Of a DNA stretch of 64,000 nt, positions 45,451 through 56,693 are shown in pieces; positions within the stretch are counted from its first letter, which is position 1, and the number at the start of each line of letters is the position of its first letter. The notes beneath the pieces are model-generated. The model searched no databases, was not told the origin of the DNA, and worked only from the letters and a program-made list of their open reading frames with translations. The stretch comes from Ascidia mentula. Lineage: Eukaryota > Chordata > Ascidiacea > Phlebobranchia > Ascidiidae. The position numbers were made by a program, and so were the translations under genes. The stretch is from assembly GCA_947561715.1 (NCBI GenBank), contig OX387198.1, positions 16,554,001-16,618,000 of the forward strand, read 5' to 3'.

Positions 45451-45850
45451 TAGTGATGTTTCAGTTCTGAATTATCCGGCCCGGCCGGATCCGGATAGTT
45501 ATTAATAAAATCCGACCGGATAATTTGGATCCGGCAGTTTGTTAACATCGTGTATTATGGCAAAAATATTTGATTGCCAAACAGAATGCTATGTTAAGGT
45601 TAGCCTGTCATAAGTGGAACAAATAAACGTGGGCATTTATTAATATGGTATAACACGTCACGAAAAACCTTCATAACAAATAACAGAAAAATCTTACGTC
45701 GGCGAGTATAACAGACTGGGTCCCAAAAACGAGTAATTTGCGAAATGTTTGTCCGCTTTTAGGACAAAAATGCTTTCCCAACTATCCGGTAAAATTAAGT
45801 GTATTATCCGGCCGGGTCCGGGTACCCGGATCCGGCGCAACACATCACTA
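45451..45850. mobile_element. hAT-type MITE (400 bp), GGATCC-rich
   Basis: Termini TAGTGATGT and ACATCACTA are flanked by perfect 8-bp repeats 'gctgtaac' (45443-45450 and 45851-45858). The subterminal regions contain many CCGG/GGATCC motifs (ccggcccggccggatccgg near 45478; gggtccgggtacccggatcc near 45816) that can fold into strong hairpins. No gene. Confidence 0.85.
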
Positions 45851-45975
45851 GCTGTAACTGTTGTTTTCCCGCCATTTAACATCACGTGATTTCACACGCG
45901 GTGTTAGCGTTATATATTTTTTCGTGTTGGTACGTTTTCTTGGTGTTGGTTGTGTGCTGTATCAGTACCGTTACC

Positions 45976-46078
45976 CTGAGGAAGCCTTGTTGGATAACAG
46001 GCGAAACGTCGGTCAATAAAGTTCCTTTTTTTTTGTGCCAGAAGGACAGACTATTAAATTTACAATATGCCTGGCAGC
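45976..46078 (+). ncRNA. Hammerhead ribozyme motif and PLE tail, GCCT family
   Basis: The core CTGAGGA (45976-45982), stem II GCCT-T-GTT / AAC-AGGC with loop GGAT, then GAAACGTC (46003-46010). The PLE trailer 'tgccagaaggac' and tail 'atatgcctggcagc' (46065-46078) follow. Core and cleavage triplet GTC are intact. It lies about 300 bp upstream of gene B's start codon. Confidence 0.75.
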
Positions 46079-46307
46079 AACAGAAACATTATATTTGTGA
46101 AAAGATTTGCTTTGTGAGGTTTTTCAATTAGGAAAATGGTCTTTATGTTGTGTATACTGCCATTGTTTATTTTGTATCTTCGTAGTATGATGTTTCTGTT
46201 TGTTATGAAGATTGACACTATTTAATAAAAAACTGTTGCAATCTACTAAATTATGTTCTTAATTTTGACAAGTTCATAATACAGATCTACTAGAGAGGGC
46301 TACTGAT

Positions 46308-46365
46308 ATGGCCAGTGAAGAAGATATTTGTGAGATAAGAGATGATAAACCTTCAACATCTTCTG
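46308..46365 (+). CDS. Gene B exon 1 (start codon)
   Basis: It encodes MASEEDICEIRDDKPSTSS, ending phase 1 at TTCTG|GTAATT. It is related to gene A exon 1 (shared EI/QIRDD.PSTS). Like A it is acidic, with no signal peptide. Confidence 0.7.
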
Positions 46366-49300
46366 GTAATTAATGCAGGAAACAAATATTTATTCATTTT
46401 GAACAGTGGTTACGATACCTGTACTGCTTATAAATGTTTTGTTGTAACTATGTCTTAAATGTTGGTTTTGTAAACTTGAACACAACATTAATGTTTATTG
46501 CCCATTTTAATTGAGTATCAGTAAGTTGGAGGATTATTAAAAAGGAATGTTGGTTGACTTACTGGAACTTGTTGTTGCAGAGCATTCAGATGGTAAGGGC
46601 AAACAGGCTAAGAGGGTTCAGATTCTGGAGAGGACACAGCATCATGAATCTGAAAGAAATTTGAATCGGAAGAGATCTTGGGATTATGGGACACAGAAAG
46701 ATCACAATCGGGATAATGGGTCCGAGGGAAATCGAAAGAGGTCGAAAAAAGATTGTGAAAATTGGGATCATGACGACGAGAGAGAACAAAATCAAAATCA
46801 AAATGTAGAGCGGGATCAGATGAACACTCCGGATCAAAAGACAGATCAGAATCATCAAACTGAAAGCGCCCATGAGAAGACTGCGCAAAGTGAAGTTGGG
46901 AGATATTCAAATAAGAATGGTGAGTTGGGGTTGTTTCGCAGTTTTCTTGACTCTCATCGCACTGTAAACTCCAAAATTCAGCGTTGTGCAGATATTTAAG
47001 AAAAAATACAGCGAATGTCAAATTTATTTTAATGGGATATTTATACCTGGTTATACAACCACAATCCTTGCACGTTGGGAGATATTCAAATAAGAATGGT
47101 GAGTTGGGGTTGTTTCGCAGTTTTCTTGACTCTCATCGCACTGTAAACTCCAAAATTCAGCGTTGTGCAGATATTTAAGAAAAAATACAGCGAATGTCAA
47201 ATTTATTTTTTAATGCGATATTTATACCTGGTTATACAACCACAATCCTTTAACAACCGCACGTTGGGTTCTTAGCTTTCTAAATTTTCTATGAACGCTT
47301 TTTTGTAGTAAGGTTTTACATAAAAAACATTGCCAAAACTCAATACTTGATGTGTCTTCAACAAGATAGGTGCTGTATTTTTCATATCATTGCACTGCTG
47401 TTTTTCTTATGCAAGTACAAACTGCCTACTGCAAAAGTGTTTAGATGTGCAATTGCTGATTTATTTAATGTGTTCATTGTAAAATTGTGGTCAATGTCAT
47501 CTTTACGACATTTAGGCACATTTTAATTAGCTCGCGATTTATGGCTGGTTTGTGTTGTTAAATAACGAAAAGTTTTTGTGTTCTTCATTTACTTTATGCA
47601 AGGCGCCTGTCGACACCAAGGCTATATGGTCGAAGAGGAAATTTATTATTCTATGAAAAATATATATTTACTGGCTTAATAACTGAATTAAAATATATGC
47701 AATTTAATTGTACTTTGTATATATCACCAACATGACTTGTTCTCTATAATAGACTTTATTCGTTGCGTCATTGCTTTGATGCATTATAAAAATAATGCAG
47801 TAAAGGTTAATCGAGGCAAGTTGGTTAACAATATAATTTCTGGTAGCTACAACACGACTGTTTTCTTGTGCTATATTAATTCGACCTTAAATGCTGGTTT
47901 GGTAATTTTAAACTTTCATAAAATTGAACTTTTAACTTTGCAGGCCCATCTCAAAGTTTTGATGCAAGGGGAGCAAATATTAAAGGGAGCATTGCTGGAG
48001 TTCAGGGGGATGTTTATCTTAATATTATCAATCCATGTGGGCAACTAGATATGGCACCTTCCTTTTCGACAAATCAGCAAAGTTTATTGTTGAAATGTAA
48101 GTATTAGTGTAGTTACAACTACAGCAGCTAGCTCGAGAATTTTTTTTAAACTGTAAAAGCACTTATTTTGAAATTTATGTAATTTTCTGCCATGCATAGT
48201 TGTTTTGTTTCAGGTGTTGAAACACAGGATAAAAGTAAGCTTGGAATTTCTTAGAAACATAAACCGAGTCATGCTGGCTACGTTGCTTTAATTCAATGCA
48301 ATGTCAGTTTAAAGTTTATCATTTTTGTAGTTGATAAAAAGTTTACTGCATGACCGACTGCGATCATGCACTTGTAAACCATTGTTGTTTAGCTTGGTAA
48401 CATGATTTACAAACCTTTTTAGGTGAGCGTCTCAAGTCAGATTTACGTAACAGAGTTGAGTCCATCACCAGCACAGAGTCAACACTTGCTGATTTTTCCG
48501 AACGACCCATAATCCCAGTCAACCTTTCGATAGTCGGTAAACCTCAACGAATTAATGATGAGTTTCTAGCTGAAGGACATTACCGCCGTAGAAAAGACTT
48601 TGCTAAGGTTTACGATCGGCCGTCCGGTGACATCACCCCAGCACAAATGTTTGCTCGTGCAAAGCAAACAGCGCAAGAGGAAGCAAACAACAAATTTTCA
48701 GCACCTGCTGCTAAAGCGAAAAAAGAATACGTGCAGAAGCACGGCAATATTGTGGGGGTTATCGGCCAAGCTGGAATCGGTAAAACAACTTCTGCCAAAA
48801 ATTGGGCTTTGCAAGCTTTATCTGACCATCAGTTGTTTGGTAAAATATCTTACTTTTTCTACATCGTAGTTCGAAACATCGATTTCACCAAGGAGATGAC
48901 TTTTCTTCAGTTCTTACTTCACACCTTGCTAATTCAGGATCAATACACACAAGTTGAAGCAATAGGCATCTTAGAAGCTCTTAAAATAGATACAGATATT
49001 GTCATGATGTTCGACGGCGTGGACGAGGCTGTTTTCGAATCGTTTTCAAGTGTAGTATCCTTTCCTTTGTTAGAAGGAAAAAATAAACCAGAAGTTTATC
49101 TCAAGCATTTACTGAATGGAAATTTGCTTCCTTGTTCTCGTAAGATATTCACGTCACGACCAGCTCCATTCTATAACCTCCATTCTTCACATAGACCAAG
49201 GTTTATTGTTGAAATCCTTGGCTTAACTCAAAACTCGCAGCAAGAGCTTGGACAACAGATTTGCGGTGTAAAATACGACTCGATACATAAAAAATTAGAA

Positions 49301-52300
49301 AATACCAAAAATTTATTTGCTTACTCTTATGTGCCTGTAAATTTTATTTTGACTGTCCTTTACCTAATGACTTGCGATGGTGATATTCAGTTTGTTTCAC
49401 TTACTGAAGTTCTCGCTTCCACTTGTGTTCAATATTCACAAACTGAACACCTCAAGGGTGAGCAACGAGAATTGGACAAGCTAGTAAAAATGGCTTTTGA
49501 TGGCTTCAATAATCAAAAGATCATATTTAGCACTACGGATTTATTGAGAGCTGGCATTGATGATTCCACAGCCAATTCGTTTTTGAACACTTCTGTTACA
49601 AAGAAAAGAAACCTAAAATTAACAATTTTAAATGGACAAAAGCATATATATTTCTCTCACCTGATCTGGCAAGAGTTTTTCGTTGCGGTTTACCTGATGA
49701 TGATCATGCCCTTACAGGAATTCAAGGAAAAATACTCACTATTTATCGAGGATAGGTGGGAAGTTGTTGCCAGGTTTGCATTTGGACTTCGTGATTTATC
49801 TGTTTTCAACGACCTAAAGTTGGTAGTTCCTGGATGTAGATACGAAGATTGGAAAGCTAAGAATATTCTGCTACAGAAGCTGATTATATCGTATATGGAG
49901 AAGAAGAACAACAACCGTGAAAATATACTTCGTGGTTGCAGCTGGGCCCGTGAAGCAAACGATGAAGATATTACTTCATCTATTTCCAGCTTACTTTCAG
50001 ATGATCTGGACTTTTCAAAATCTTCTATTCATTCAACTGATGTCGAAAACCTGTGCTTCTTAATTCGAAAGAGGGAAATCCCAGTAAGTTAAAGAGTCCT
50101 TGCGAGCAAAAAATTCGTCAAAAATGTTACCATAGAGATCACAACTGTTTCAACCAGTATTTATTTAGCTGAAGAAGCTTGACCTTTACTACAACTAGCT
50201 ACGGGACAACAGGGCAACTTTTCTATGTTCTTTTGGAGATGTTGGTGCCAAACATCTTTCAAAGAACATAGAAAAGTTGGAAAATCTGCTAAACCTCAAC
50301 TAACTAACCACATATTATAATTTCTTGCTTTTTGTGAATTATTTTCATCACTCGCCAGTCGAATGGTACCTTTGAATTCCCCAAAAAATCTATTCCTATT
50401 TTGTGGTCAGTTCCATAAAAATATTGTTAGCGACATAAACAGAAAGTCGAAGGTTGTTTTTAAATTAAAACAAAATGCTATATAAAAAGGCATTGAGTAA
50501 TAGCTCAAATAATTATGTCAAAGTATGGCCACTACCAGTTTGACGCTGAAGGTTTACTCAGCAACTCAGCCTCTTACTTGTACAAATACATGAAGCAAAC
50601 AAACGTAGGAAGCTTTTTAATGTGTACTTGGTGTCAATATCACACGAAGAAAACATAGGACTATGGAATGTACAGCTTATGGTAATGAATATTTAACACC
50701 AAAACTAAGGGAAAGATTAGTTGCAAGACTCTATTTTCCATGGAACGACACAAATTGTTGTTTAAAATAAAACAATCGTGCATTTTGGTTTGGAACTAAA
50801 GCTAAAACGAAAATATATGAACAGTTGATAGTTAATGTCACTCTTACTTTTTTTCAGTTAAAAATGTGTTTAGCTGAAGAAACTTGACCTGTCTGACAAC
50901 CCAATTGGAGTCAGTGGGGCAGCTTTTTTTGTGTGTCATTCAATTAATTATTCACTCTATTTCACGTAGTAGAAAAAGTTTTGTTGTCTTGTGATAACTC
51001 CCAGTATCATGATGGCTGACTGATGATTACTAAGTTATATTTTTTCATCTTTAAATGTGGTATGTATAAGTGCATGTAAATAGAACTAATATTAACGCTT
51101 GGTTACATTGTTGATATTGACAGTTATTTTATAGCCACAATCTATTCAGGTGAAGAAGCTCAACCTATCCGACAATCCGATAGGTGACAGTGGAGCAGCT
51201 TCGGTTGGAAAATGCATTCATAACATTGAAGATGTTGACCTGAGAGGATGCAAACTGACAAGTGCTGGTGCTGAACATCTGTCAGAGAACATTAAATCAT
51301 TGAAGAATCCGGTAAGCATGTTGTGTCTGTTTTTATTGCGATGTGTTTATAAGTCAAATACACCTTAGCCACGAATGATAAAGTTGTGTTTGGTAATGAC
51401 ATCAAATTTTTGGATAAAAACCATCGTATGATTAAGGATCGTGCTGGATAGAGAATGCACTGGGTCGAAAGGCAAATTGCAACGATTGTGGCTTGAAAGT
51501 AGTTGTAACTTATATTCCATAAATTTTTCGAAATCGTTTAGTAAATTAATGTTTTGTTGCGTCACGCACTCCTGGTTTAGTGTAATGATCTTCGAGATGC
51601 GCCAGGACCCAAATTTTGAAGACAAGCATTGAGCTTAGGAAAGAAAGCATAGGACTATGGAATGTCCGTATTAATTTAGAATAGTCATACGAAGAATTGC
51701 AGTCTCGGTAAAAGAAACGCTTTATATGAATGAAGGTGGAATTTTCTTAATGGTTTTGTCAGTCTCGGTCATTCAACAATAACATTGATGATAAACACCG
51801 ATACGTTTGAAATGTCGGCTCAAAAAACATTTTAACAAAATCTTACAGAAATCACACAAGGTTTTCTCCGTGTGAAAAAGTCGTTTGGAACTGTAGATTA
51901 ATTACTTGGGCTAAGTTTTACTTTTTTATTGATTCAGCTTCCGCTTGTTTCCCAATGACCGTTGATGGGTCTTGTGAGTTACATAGAGACCTAGTATTGT
52001 TCAAAGTTAAAAAAAAAAAATTTTGCTACTGGATGAGACTGTACAGAGGAAGGACTTGTTGAGCCTCCTGGAAGATCTTATGACCAACAGGGGGGTATAA
52101 ACAGCCCTGGGGGGTGCTTCGGCACTTTTTCAGCAACTAAATTTGATGCCATTGCATAGAGAAGAGTTGGAACTTACAAAAAAATGAAAATGAGTGCGTA
52201 GTTGAACGATTCATTTTTCTGCAAAATCCAGTTTCAATTTTTGTTACTTTTTGTTGTCAAAATATTGACTGACCAGGGGGGGCAAATGCCCCCAGTGGGT

Positions 52301-55054
52301 GGCTAAACCATTTTTCTAGTGACTAATTTTGATTAAAATTTGTTGATCTGGGATGGATCTTTCACAAAATCACGAATGATCGGCCACTTAAACGATTCAT
52401 TTTTCCACAAATACAGCCTGAATTTTGTGCTCCATTTTACCATAATTTTCAGCTGTACTCACCAGCAAGTAACTACCTGAATAAAATAGCCCAAAACCCA
52501 ACTAAAACTGCCCCAAACACCCTAAAATTCGCCATGACAACAGCACACGCATGTGCGCTCATTCAACCGTAAAATTGACGTATATGCATCACTGGTTTGC
52601 TTTGTGACGTAAAATTTCTATTGTGACAAAGGTCTACACGGTGAGCATTTCCGAGCACCAAAACTCATTTTCATAGAAATACCAATATGCGTCCTTCACC
52701 TTTCCAACAGTCCGATCAAAGACAGCGGGGCTTCTCACAGGCCTATAAAGCTATGTGGAAAGTTGGTAAACAAAATTAACCACGTATTAGATAACTTTCA
52801 ATGGTGGCCCCTAAAACATTGTTTTTGATCCCCTGAGTGTAATGAGCATTGATGCGTTGCATTTAACAAACATGTATCTTAATGCTATGTTGGATTACAT
52901 ACCTATTTCAAAAAATAAACAACTTCACTTCAAGCGTAATTGATCGATATACCATAAGCCAATACCATATAAACCCTTGCTTTATCAGTTTATGAAGTGA
53001 AACTGCTGTGACTGATTTAGGGCGGTTAAAGCCATATGACACAGGGCATGAAAGAAAATACGACGATTGCAAAACCAGTTAGTTGCAAGTAGATTCACCG
53101 AGATTATTTTCCAGTTAAATAACTTATAAGCAAGATTGTCATCGATCTGAAATAAAAAAAAGTTCGACTGAAAAGGAATACGATTTACTTATAACGTTGC
53201 TACATTTAAAAAGAATGGGGCAAATGTGAGTATGTCGAACAAATCGTGTTGGCAAAAAAACTACGTGTGCGTTATGACATTCAAACAATTGCGTTTCATG
53301 CTTTACCTCGACATTTCCAAACAATCTGGTGACAATACAACAAACTTCATCGTTTAACTTGCCTCATGAAAAGCCGAGACTTGGAATAGAATAAATCATT
53401 AAGTTTCCACATTTGTAAAATAGCTTTGGAGAATAACTTGTCTTTACAGGTAGGACAACAAATTATTTTGCAAAATCGTAAACATGGATTTTAGTCCCAA
53501 ATTTTCCACAATGAAGCAATTGAAAGCCATCAATATTTGTTCGATACATTAATGATATTCACACAAAAATGTACGTTTTCAGCTGAAGAAACTCAACATA
53601 TCCTTCAACCCGATTGGAGACAGCGGGGCAGCTTCGGTTGCAAATTGCATCGAAAACATTGAAGAATTAGACCTGAGTGTATGCGACCTGAGTTTTATTG
53701 CTGTCATGCATCTGTCCAACAACATGCGCTCTTTGCAGAATCCGGTAAGCGTGGACTATTTAAGTATAGGTTGCCTTCAGTGATGAATGAATACAATATA
53801 AGTTTACCCAATATACCAAACAAACGCACTGGAGGACGTATATCTGTATTTCTATTAAAATAAACTTCGCTGAAATGCCCACCTTGTAATGTATTCCCTG
53901 TCACAACAGAAGCAGGACGTCACAAAGCAACCAGTGATGCATAGGGGTTAATTTTTAGGTTGAGTGAGCACATATGCATGTGCTGTTGCTAAGGCGAATT
54001 TAAGCGAGTTTCGGTCAGTTTTAGTGGGGTTTTGAGGGCCCATTAATTTGTGGTTTTGTGAAAGATCCATCCCGCATCTACGCATTCTGGTCCAAAGTGG
54101 TGGCCGGACAGGTGTATTATTGACCCCTGAGGAAATTTGACCCCTCCGTGTTGGACATTATTTGGGGTAAAAAAGCAAGAAAAAATGCAACTGGATTTTG
54201 CAAAAAATGTTTAAGTATCACATCTATTGTGGTTCAATGATATCTCTCCTACACACAATATCACCAAAGTTAGTTGCTGAATAATTGCTTAAGTAACCTC
54301 CCACAGCTGTTTATGGCCCCTGTAGGTCATAAGATCTTCCAGGAGTCTCAACAATTCCTTGCTGTGTATTGTCCCCTACTGGAGCAATAATTTCTTTTTT
54401 AACTTGGATAAATATTAGGTTCCTATACAAGTCACAAAACCCAGCAACGGTGATTGGGAAACAAGCGGAACGGTCAGAGGTGCATTATTGCATACGGCCT
54501 TAATAGCAGGATTTCTATGGTTCAATTGCCATATAGGTCCTGTAGTTATGCAAAATGCCGTAAACAACCCCATCGCAAAATTTATACACACAAACCCACG
54601 AGAAAGGAAACAAAACTGGAAGAAAAACCTTTTCCGTTTTTTTGCACCAGACGAGCGCACTGACCATTACACTTTCGTTACATTGTGAGACACGCATATG
54701 CAAACATTTATTTTTGCCCCATGATACAGTTTACCGCCAAGTCTTTTTAAAGTGGTGCAAACTGACCTAAACTATGAACAAAAGAAAGCAGAATGTCCCC
54801 CTTTTCTTGAGCAATTTTTTTGTGCAATAGCTTTAAGGTTGATCGATTATCGTCGACAACACAAATAAATTATTGCTTTAATCTTTACCTATTTATTCAG
54901 CTGAAGAGACTCAACTTATCTTACAACGACATAGGGGACATTGGGGAGGCTGTCGTGACGTTTTGGATGGGCAATGTTAAAAATGTAGACCTGAGTTACT
55001 GCCCGCGTTCTGACAAGCGTTGGTACCGAACGTCTTTCGGAGAACATAGAAATG
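46308..55054 (+). CDS. NLR gene B: NACHT-LRR protein
   Basis: This is a divergent paralogue of gene A. Supported exons: 46308-46365 (start), 46581-46919, 47944-48096, 48214-48234, 48423-50083 (NACHT), then LRR exons 51150-51311 and 53583-53744. LRR exons at 50169, 50874, 52698 and 54901 are damaged. All N-terminal junctions are phase 1 and all after NACHT phase 0. The NACHT exon is fully open, so the ATPase part looks functional, but only two of six LRR exons are sound, against nine of ten in gene A. The terminal LRR exon is missing where a Gypsy fragment begins at about 55446. The gene may make a short-LRR receptor or be decaying. No effector domain was recognised. Confidence 0.7.
46581..46919 (+). 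CDS. Gene B exon 2, long charged low-complexity linker
   Basis: TTGCAG| to AAGAATG|GTGAGT, 339 nt, phase 1 on both sides. It encodes about 113 residues rich in Lys, Arg, Asp, Glu, Gln and Asn (KRSWDYGTQKDHNRDNGSE; EQNQNQNVERDQ). It is likely disordered and may carry an NLS-like basic cluster (RKRSKKD). Gene A has only a 37-residue basic exon here. The last 25 nt and the following intron are tandemly duplicated. Confidence 0.6.
46895..47252 (+). repeat. 179-bp tandem duplication of the exon 2 end
   Basis: Bases 46895-47073 and 47074-47252 are near-identical, differing by a few bases in a T-run and 'gggata/gcgata', with a partial third start at about 47263. The copy repeats the exon 2 donor (AAGAATG|GTGAGT), giving a second potential donor, though an in-frame stop lies between the two. 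Confidence 0.85.
47944..48096 (+). CDS. Gene B exon 3, absent from gene A
   Basis: TTTGCAG| to GAAAT|GTAAGT, 153 nt, phase 1. It reads GPSQSFDARGANIKGSIAGV and then QGDVYLNIINPCGQLD. The composition looks like a folded glycine-containing segment, not a linker. I do not recognise it, and gene A has no counterpart. Confidence 0.6.
48214..48234 (+). CDS. Gene B 21-nt microexon
   Basis: TTTCAG|GTGTTGAAACACAGGATAAAA|GTAAGC, phase 1, identical to the gene A microexon at 20257-20277. Confidence 0.65.
48423..50083 (+). CDS. Gene B NACHT exon
   Basis: This is one 1,661-nt exon, TTTTTAG| to ATCCCA|GTAAGT, phase 1 to 0, about 554 codons without a break. It has Walker A GQAGIGKTT, Walker B IVMMFDGVDEA, sensor FTSRPAPF and HLIWQEFFVAVYLM. 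It is very similar to gene A across the whole exon, differing mostly by single substitutions and one codon, which suggests recent duplication or gene conversion. Confidence 0.9.
50169..50287 (+). pseudogene. Gene B hairpin LRR exon, with stop
   Basis: Same structure as gene A 16276-16395: CTGAAGAAGCTTGACC, then an inverted-repeat core (50215-50279). Here the tenth codon is TAG (CAG in gene A) and the donor is lost (AATCTG|CTAAAC), so it cannot be used. Confidence 0.75.
50874..50940 (+). pseudogene. Truncated LRR exon of gene B
   Basis: TTTAG|CTGAAGAAACTTGACC reads LKKLDLSDNPIGVSGAAF and then falls into unrelated sequence. It is the counterpart of gene A exon 14981-15142 with the second half deleted. 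Confidence 0.7.
51150..51311 (+). CDS. Gene B LRR exon, 'V' type, intact
   Basis: CAG|GTGAAG to AATCCG|GTAAGC, 162 nt, phase 0. It reads VKKLNLSDNPIGDSGAAS and then DVDLRGCKLTSAGAEHL. It is the first usable LRR exon of gene B. Confidence 0.85.
51947..52690 (+). repeat. Dispersed intronic repeats in gene B
   Basis: Copies of the repeats seen at 6590-6905 and 3540-3970, here in sense orientation to gene B, whereas the gene A copies are antisense to gene A. The second half is more diverged. No gene. Confidence 0.5.
52698..52828 (+). pseudogene. Truncated LRR half-exon of gene B
   Basis: LSNSPIKDSGASHRPIKLC, then a tail through LDNFQWWPLKHCF and a stop: the same structure as 10375-10518 in gene A. 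Its acceptor side is missing because repeat sequence abuts at about 52697. Confidence 0.65.
53583..53744 (+). CDS. Gene B LRR exon, 'C' type, intact
   Basis: CAG|CTGAAG to AATCCG|GTAAGC, 162 nt, phase 0. It reads LKKLNISFNPIGDSGAAS and then ELDLSVCDLSFIAVMHL. The usual SVGAEHL is replaced by FIAVMHL, but the frame is open. Confidence 0.85.
53760..54500 (-). repeat. Dispersed intronic repeats, inverted copies
   Basis: Minus-strand copies of the repeats at 3540-3970 and 6590-6905, in the same antisense relation to the gene as in gene A. They support paralogy of the introns as well as the exons. Confidence 0.55.
54901..55054 (+). pseudogene. Gene B LRR exon 'R', frameshifted
   Basis: CAG|CTGAAG reads LKRLNLSYNDIGDIGEAV, then loses frame at CTGCCCGCGTTCTG (one of the 'TACTGCGACG' positions). 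The end is shortened so that AATG|GTAAAC replaces the normal AATCCG donor context. Confidence 0.75.
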
Positions 55055-55445
55055 GTAAACCTCAACCTACTAACCATATATTCTTAAAATTATCGTTCAA
55101 TAATAATAAAAATATGAACAAGCAGTTTGTCTTTGTTGCACAGTGGTTCCCAACCTTAATTATATCGCGTACGAGTCCAGCTCAGTTTTTTTTTTGAATA
55201 TGACCCAAATGAGTGATTTTGGACATAATTGTTGCGTAAAAGTTATTAACCATTAAAATCTTTGAAATAGAAGCTTCCATCGAAATAACATCAAATGTTT
55301 GCTTTGCTTGAACACTTCGTAAAATTTCCAAACAAAACACTCTTGCATCAGTTAATATTTGTAACATAATTATGACAACGTACTTTCATTTAATTTCATT
55401 CTTTGTTTTCATGTTTTGAGTTCTCAGGCTTTTATTTTGTCATTT

Positions 55446-56500
55446 ATTTCATTCCAAAACCCAAACAGTCCATCGATATGTGCGCAGTCGAAGGTTACCG
55501 AACCCTGAATTCAAAAAAAGTGTCGACCCTGCAAATTATCAACGTTGCTTGATGCTTTTTTGGGCAGCGATTTGTCGGTTGTTACTTGCTTGTACAAATA
55601 TGCTTACGATGCGATAAGTTAATTTACAACTACTTCGGAGAGTGCGATACTGCATTTAAAGTATGTTTTTGCTCGCCATGGAATTCCTGAAGAGGTTGTT
55701 TTCGACAACGGGCCACAATTCGCTTTAAAAATCTTAAAAGAATTTGCAGCTGCGTATAAGGCATGTTACTGGTAGTCCATATTTTCCGCAGAGCAATGGC
55801 GAGGTAGAGGGTGCTGTTCAAACCATCAAAGGTCTACTCCGAAAAGCAGAAGACATTCCCGCAGCGTTGCTGGCATACCGATCAACCCCTATGAAGTCTG
55901 GTTGGTCTCCCGCAGAATTGTCAATGGGTAGAAGAGTGCGGACAACCGTACACATGATGAAGAACCTCCTTGTGCCTAATTGGAACTTCCTGAAAGGATT
56001 TCGGCGATGTGATCACAGAACGACATCGCGCACATCGGTTACCTAACCTTTGTCCAGAAACGTATGCCTGGATTAACAAGGACGGTGATTTTCGTCACTG
56101 CGAAATGATATCACCTCATGTTTCACCGCGGTCTTACATTGTCCGTGGGGCAAGTGGTGAACTGAGGCGTAACTTATGGCACGCAGTGCCCACTCAGGAA
56201 CAGTCCTATATATACTACACGCTGTGGTAGGTTGATTAAAAAAACGCAACGACTTGATCTAGAGTGCAATTGGGATTTGTTGTGCCAAATTTGTTTTTTA
56301 ATTGTGTTTGATTATGTTGCCTTTATAAAAGGTGAGATGTAGTGTTATTTGTATGTAGAAATCTATTAGGTATCGCACACGTTTATATATGAACGATCGA
56401 TGCATTGTGACCTTCTCTTTGGAACTGCTGGTCTTGGCGAATAAACGTTGGTGTTAAAATAAATGCTGGATTTTAAATAACGTGGTACAGAATGTACAGG
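55446..56500 (+). mobile_element. Ty3/Gypsy 3' fragment replacing gene B's last exons
   Basis: Homology with gene A (1926-1970) stops at 55446, just before the 'M' exon should start. The inserted sequence holds integrase (55620-56226) and, after 'aaaaggtgaga', a possible 3' LTR from about 56338. Homology with gene A's flank resumes at about 56505. Confidence 0.6.
55620..56226 (+). pseudogene. Gypsy integrase fragment, frameshifted
   Basis: The first frame reads FARHGIPEEVVFDNGPQF (second catalytic Asp region) and stops near 55775. The next frame continues with HVTGSPYFPQSNGEVEGAV (glutamate region) and LLAYRSTPMKSGWSPAELSM. A third part has the C-terminal SPRSYIVRGASGELRRN. At least two frameshifts show it is dead. 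Confidence 0.85.
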
Positions 56501-56693
56501 ATATATTTGTTATATTGATATTTTAGGTTCAGCAACTTCCAACATTAACTAGGAACGTCACAGATATGAGTAATATAGAATTTTAAAGTGAAGCAAAAAA
56601 TAAGGAACTCAGAGGTTCGTCATAGGTATTGCAGCAAAGTTTTTTGTGAGCAATGATATACATAATAACATCCATGATCTATTGTTTAAAGTG

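Noticed and set aside
46586..46888. Minus-strand hydrophobic frame opposite gene B exon 2
   Set aside because: It is the complement of a charged low-complexity exon, and the repetitive hydrophobic pattern follows from that.
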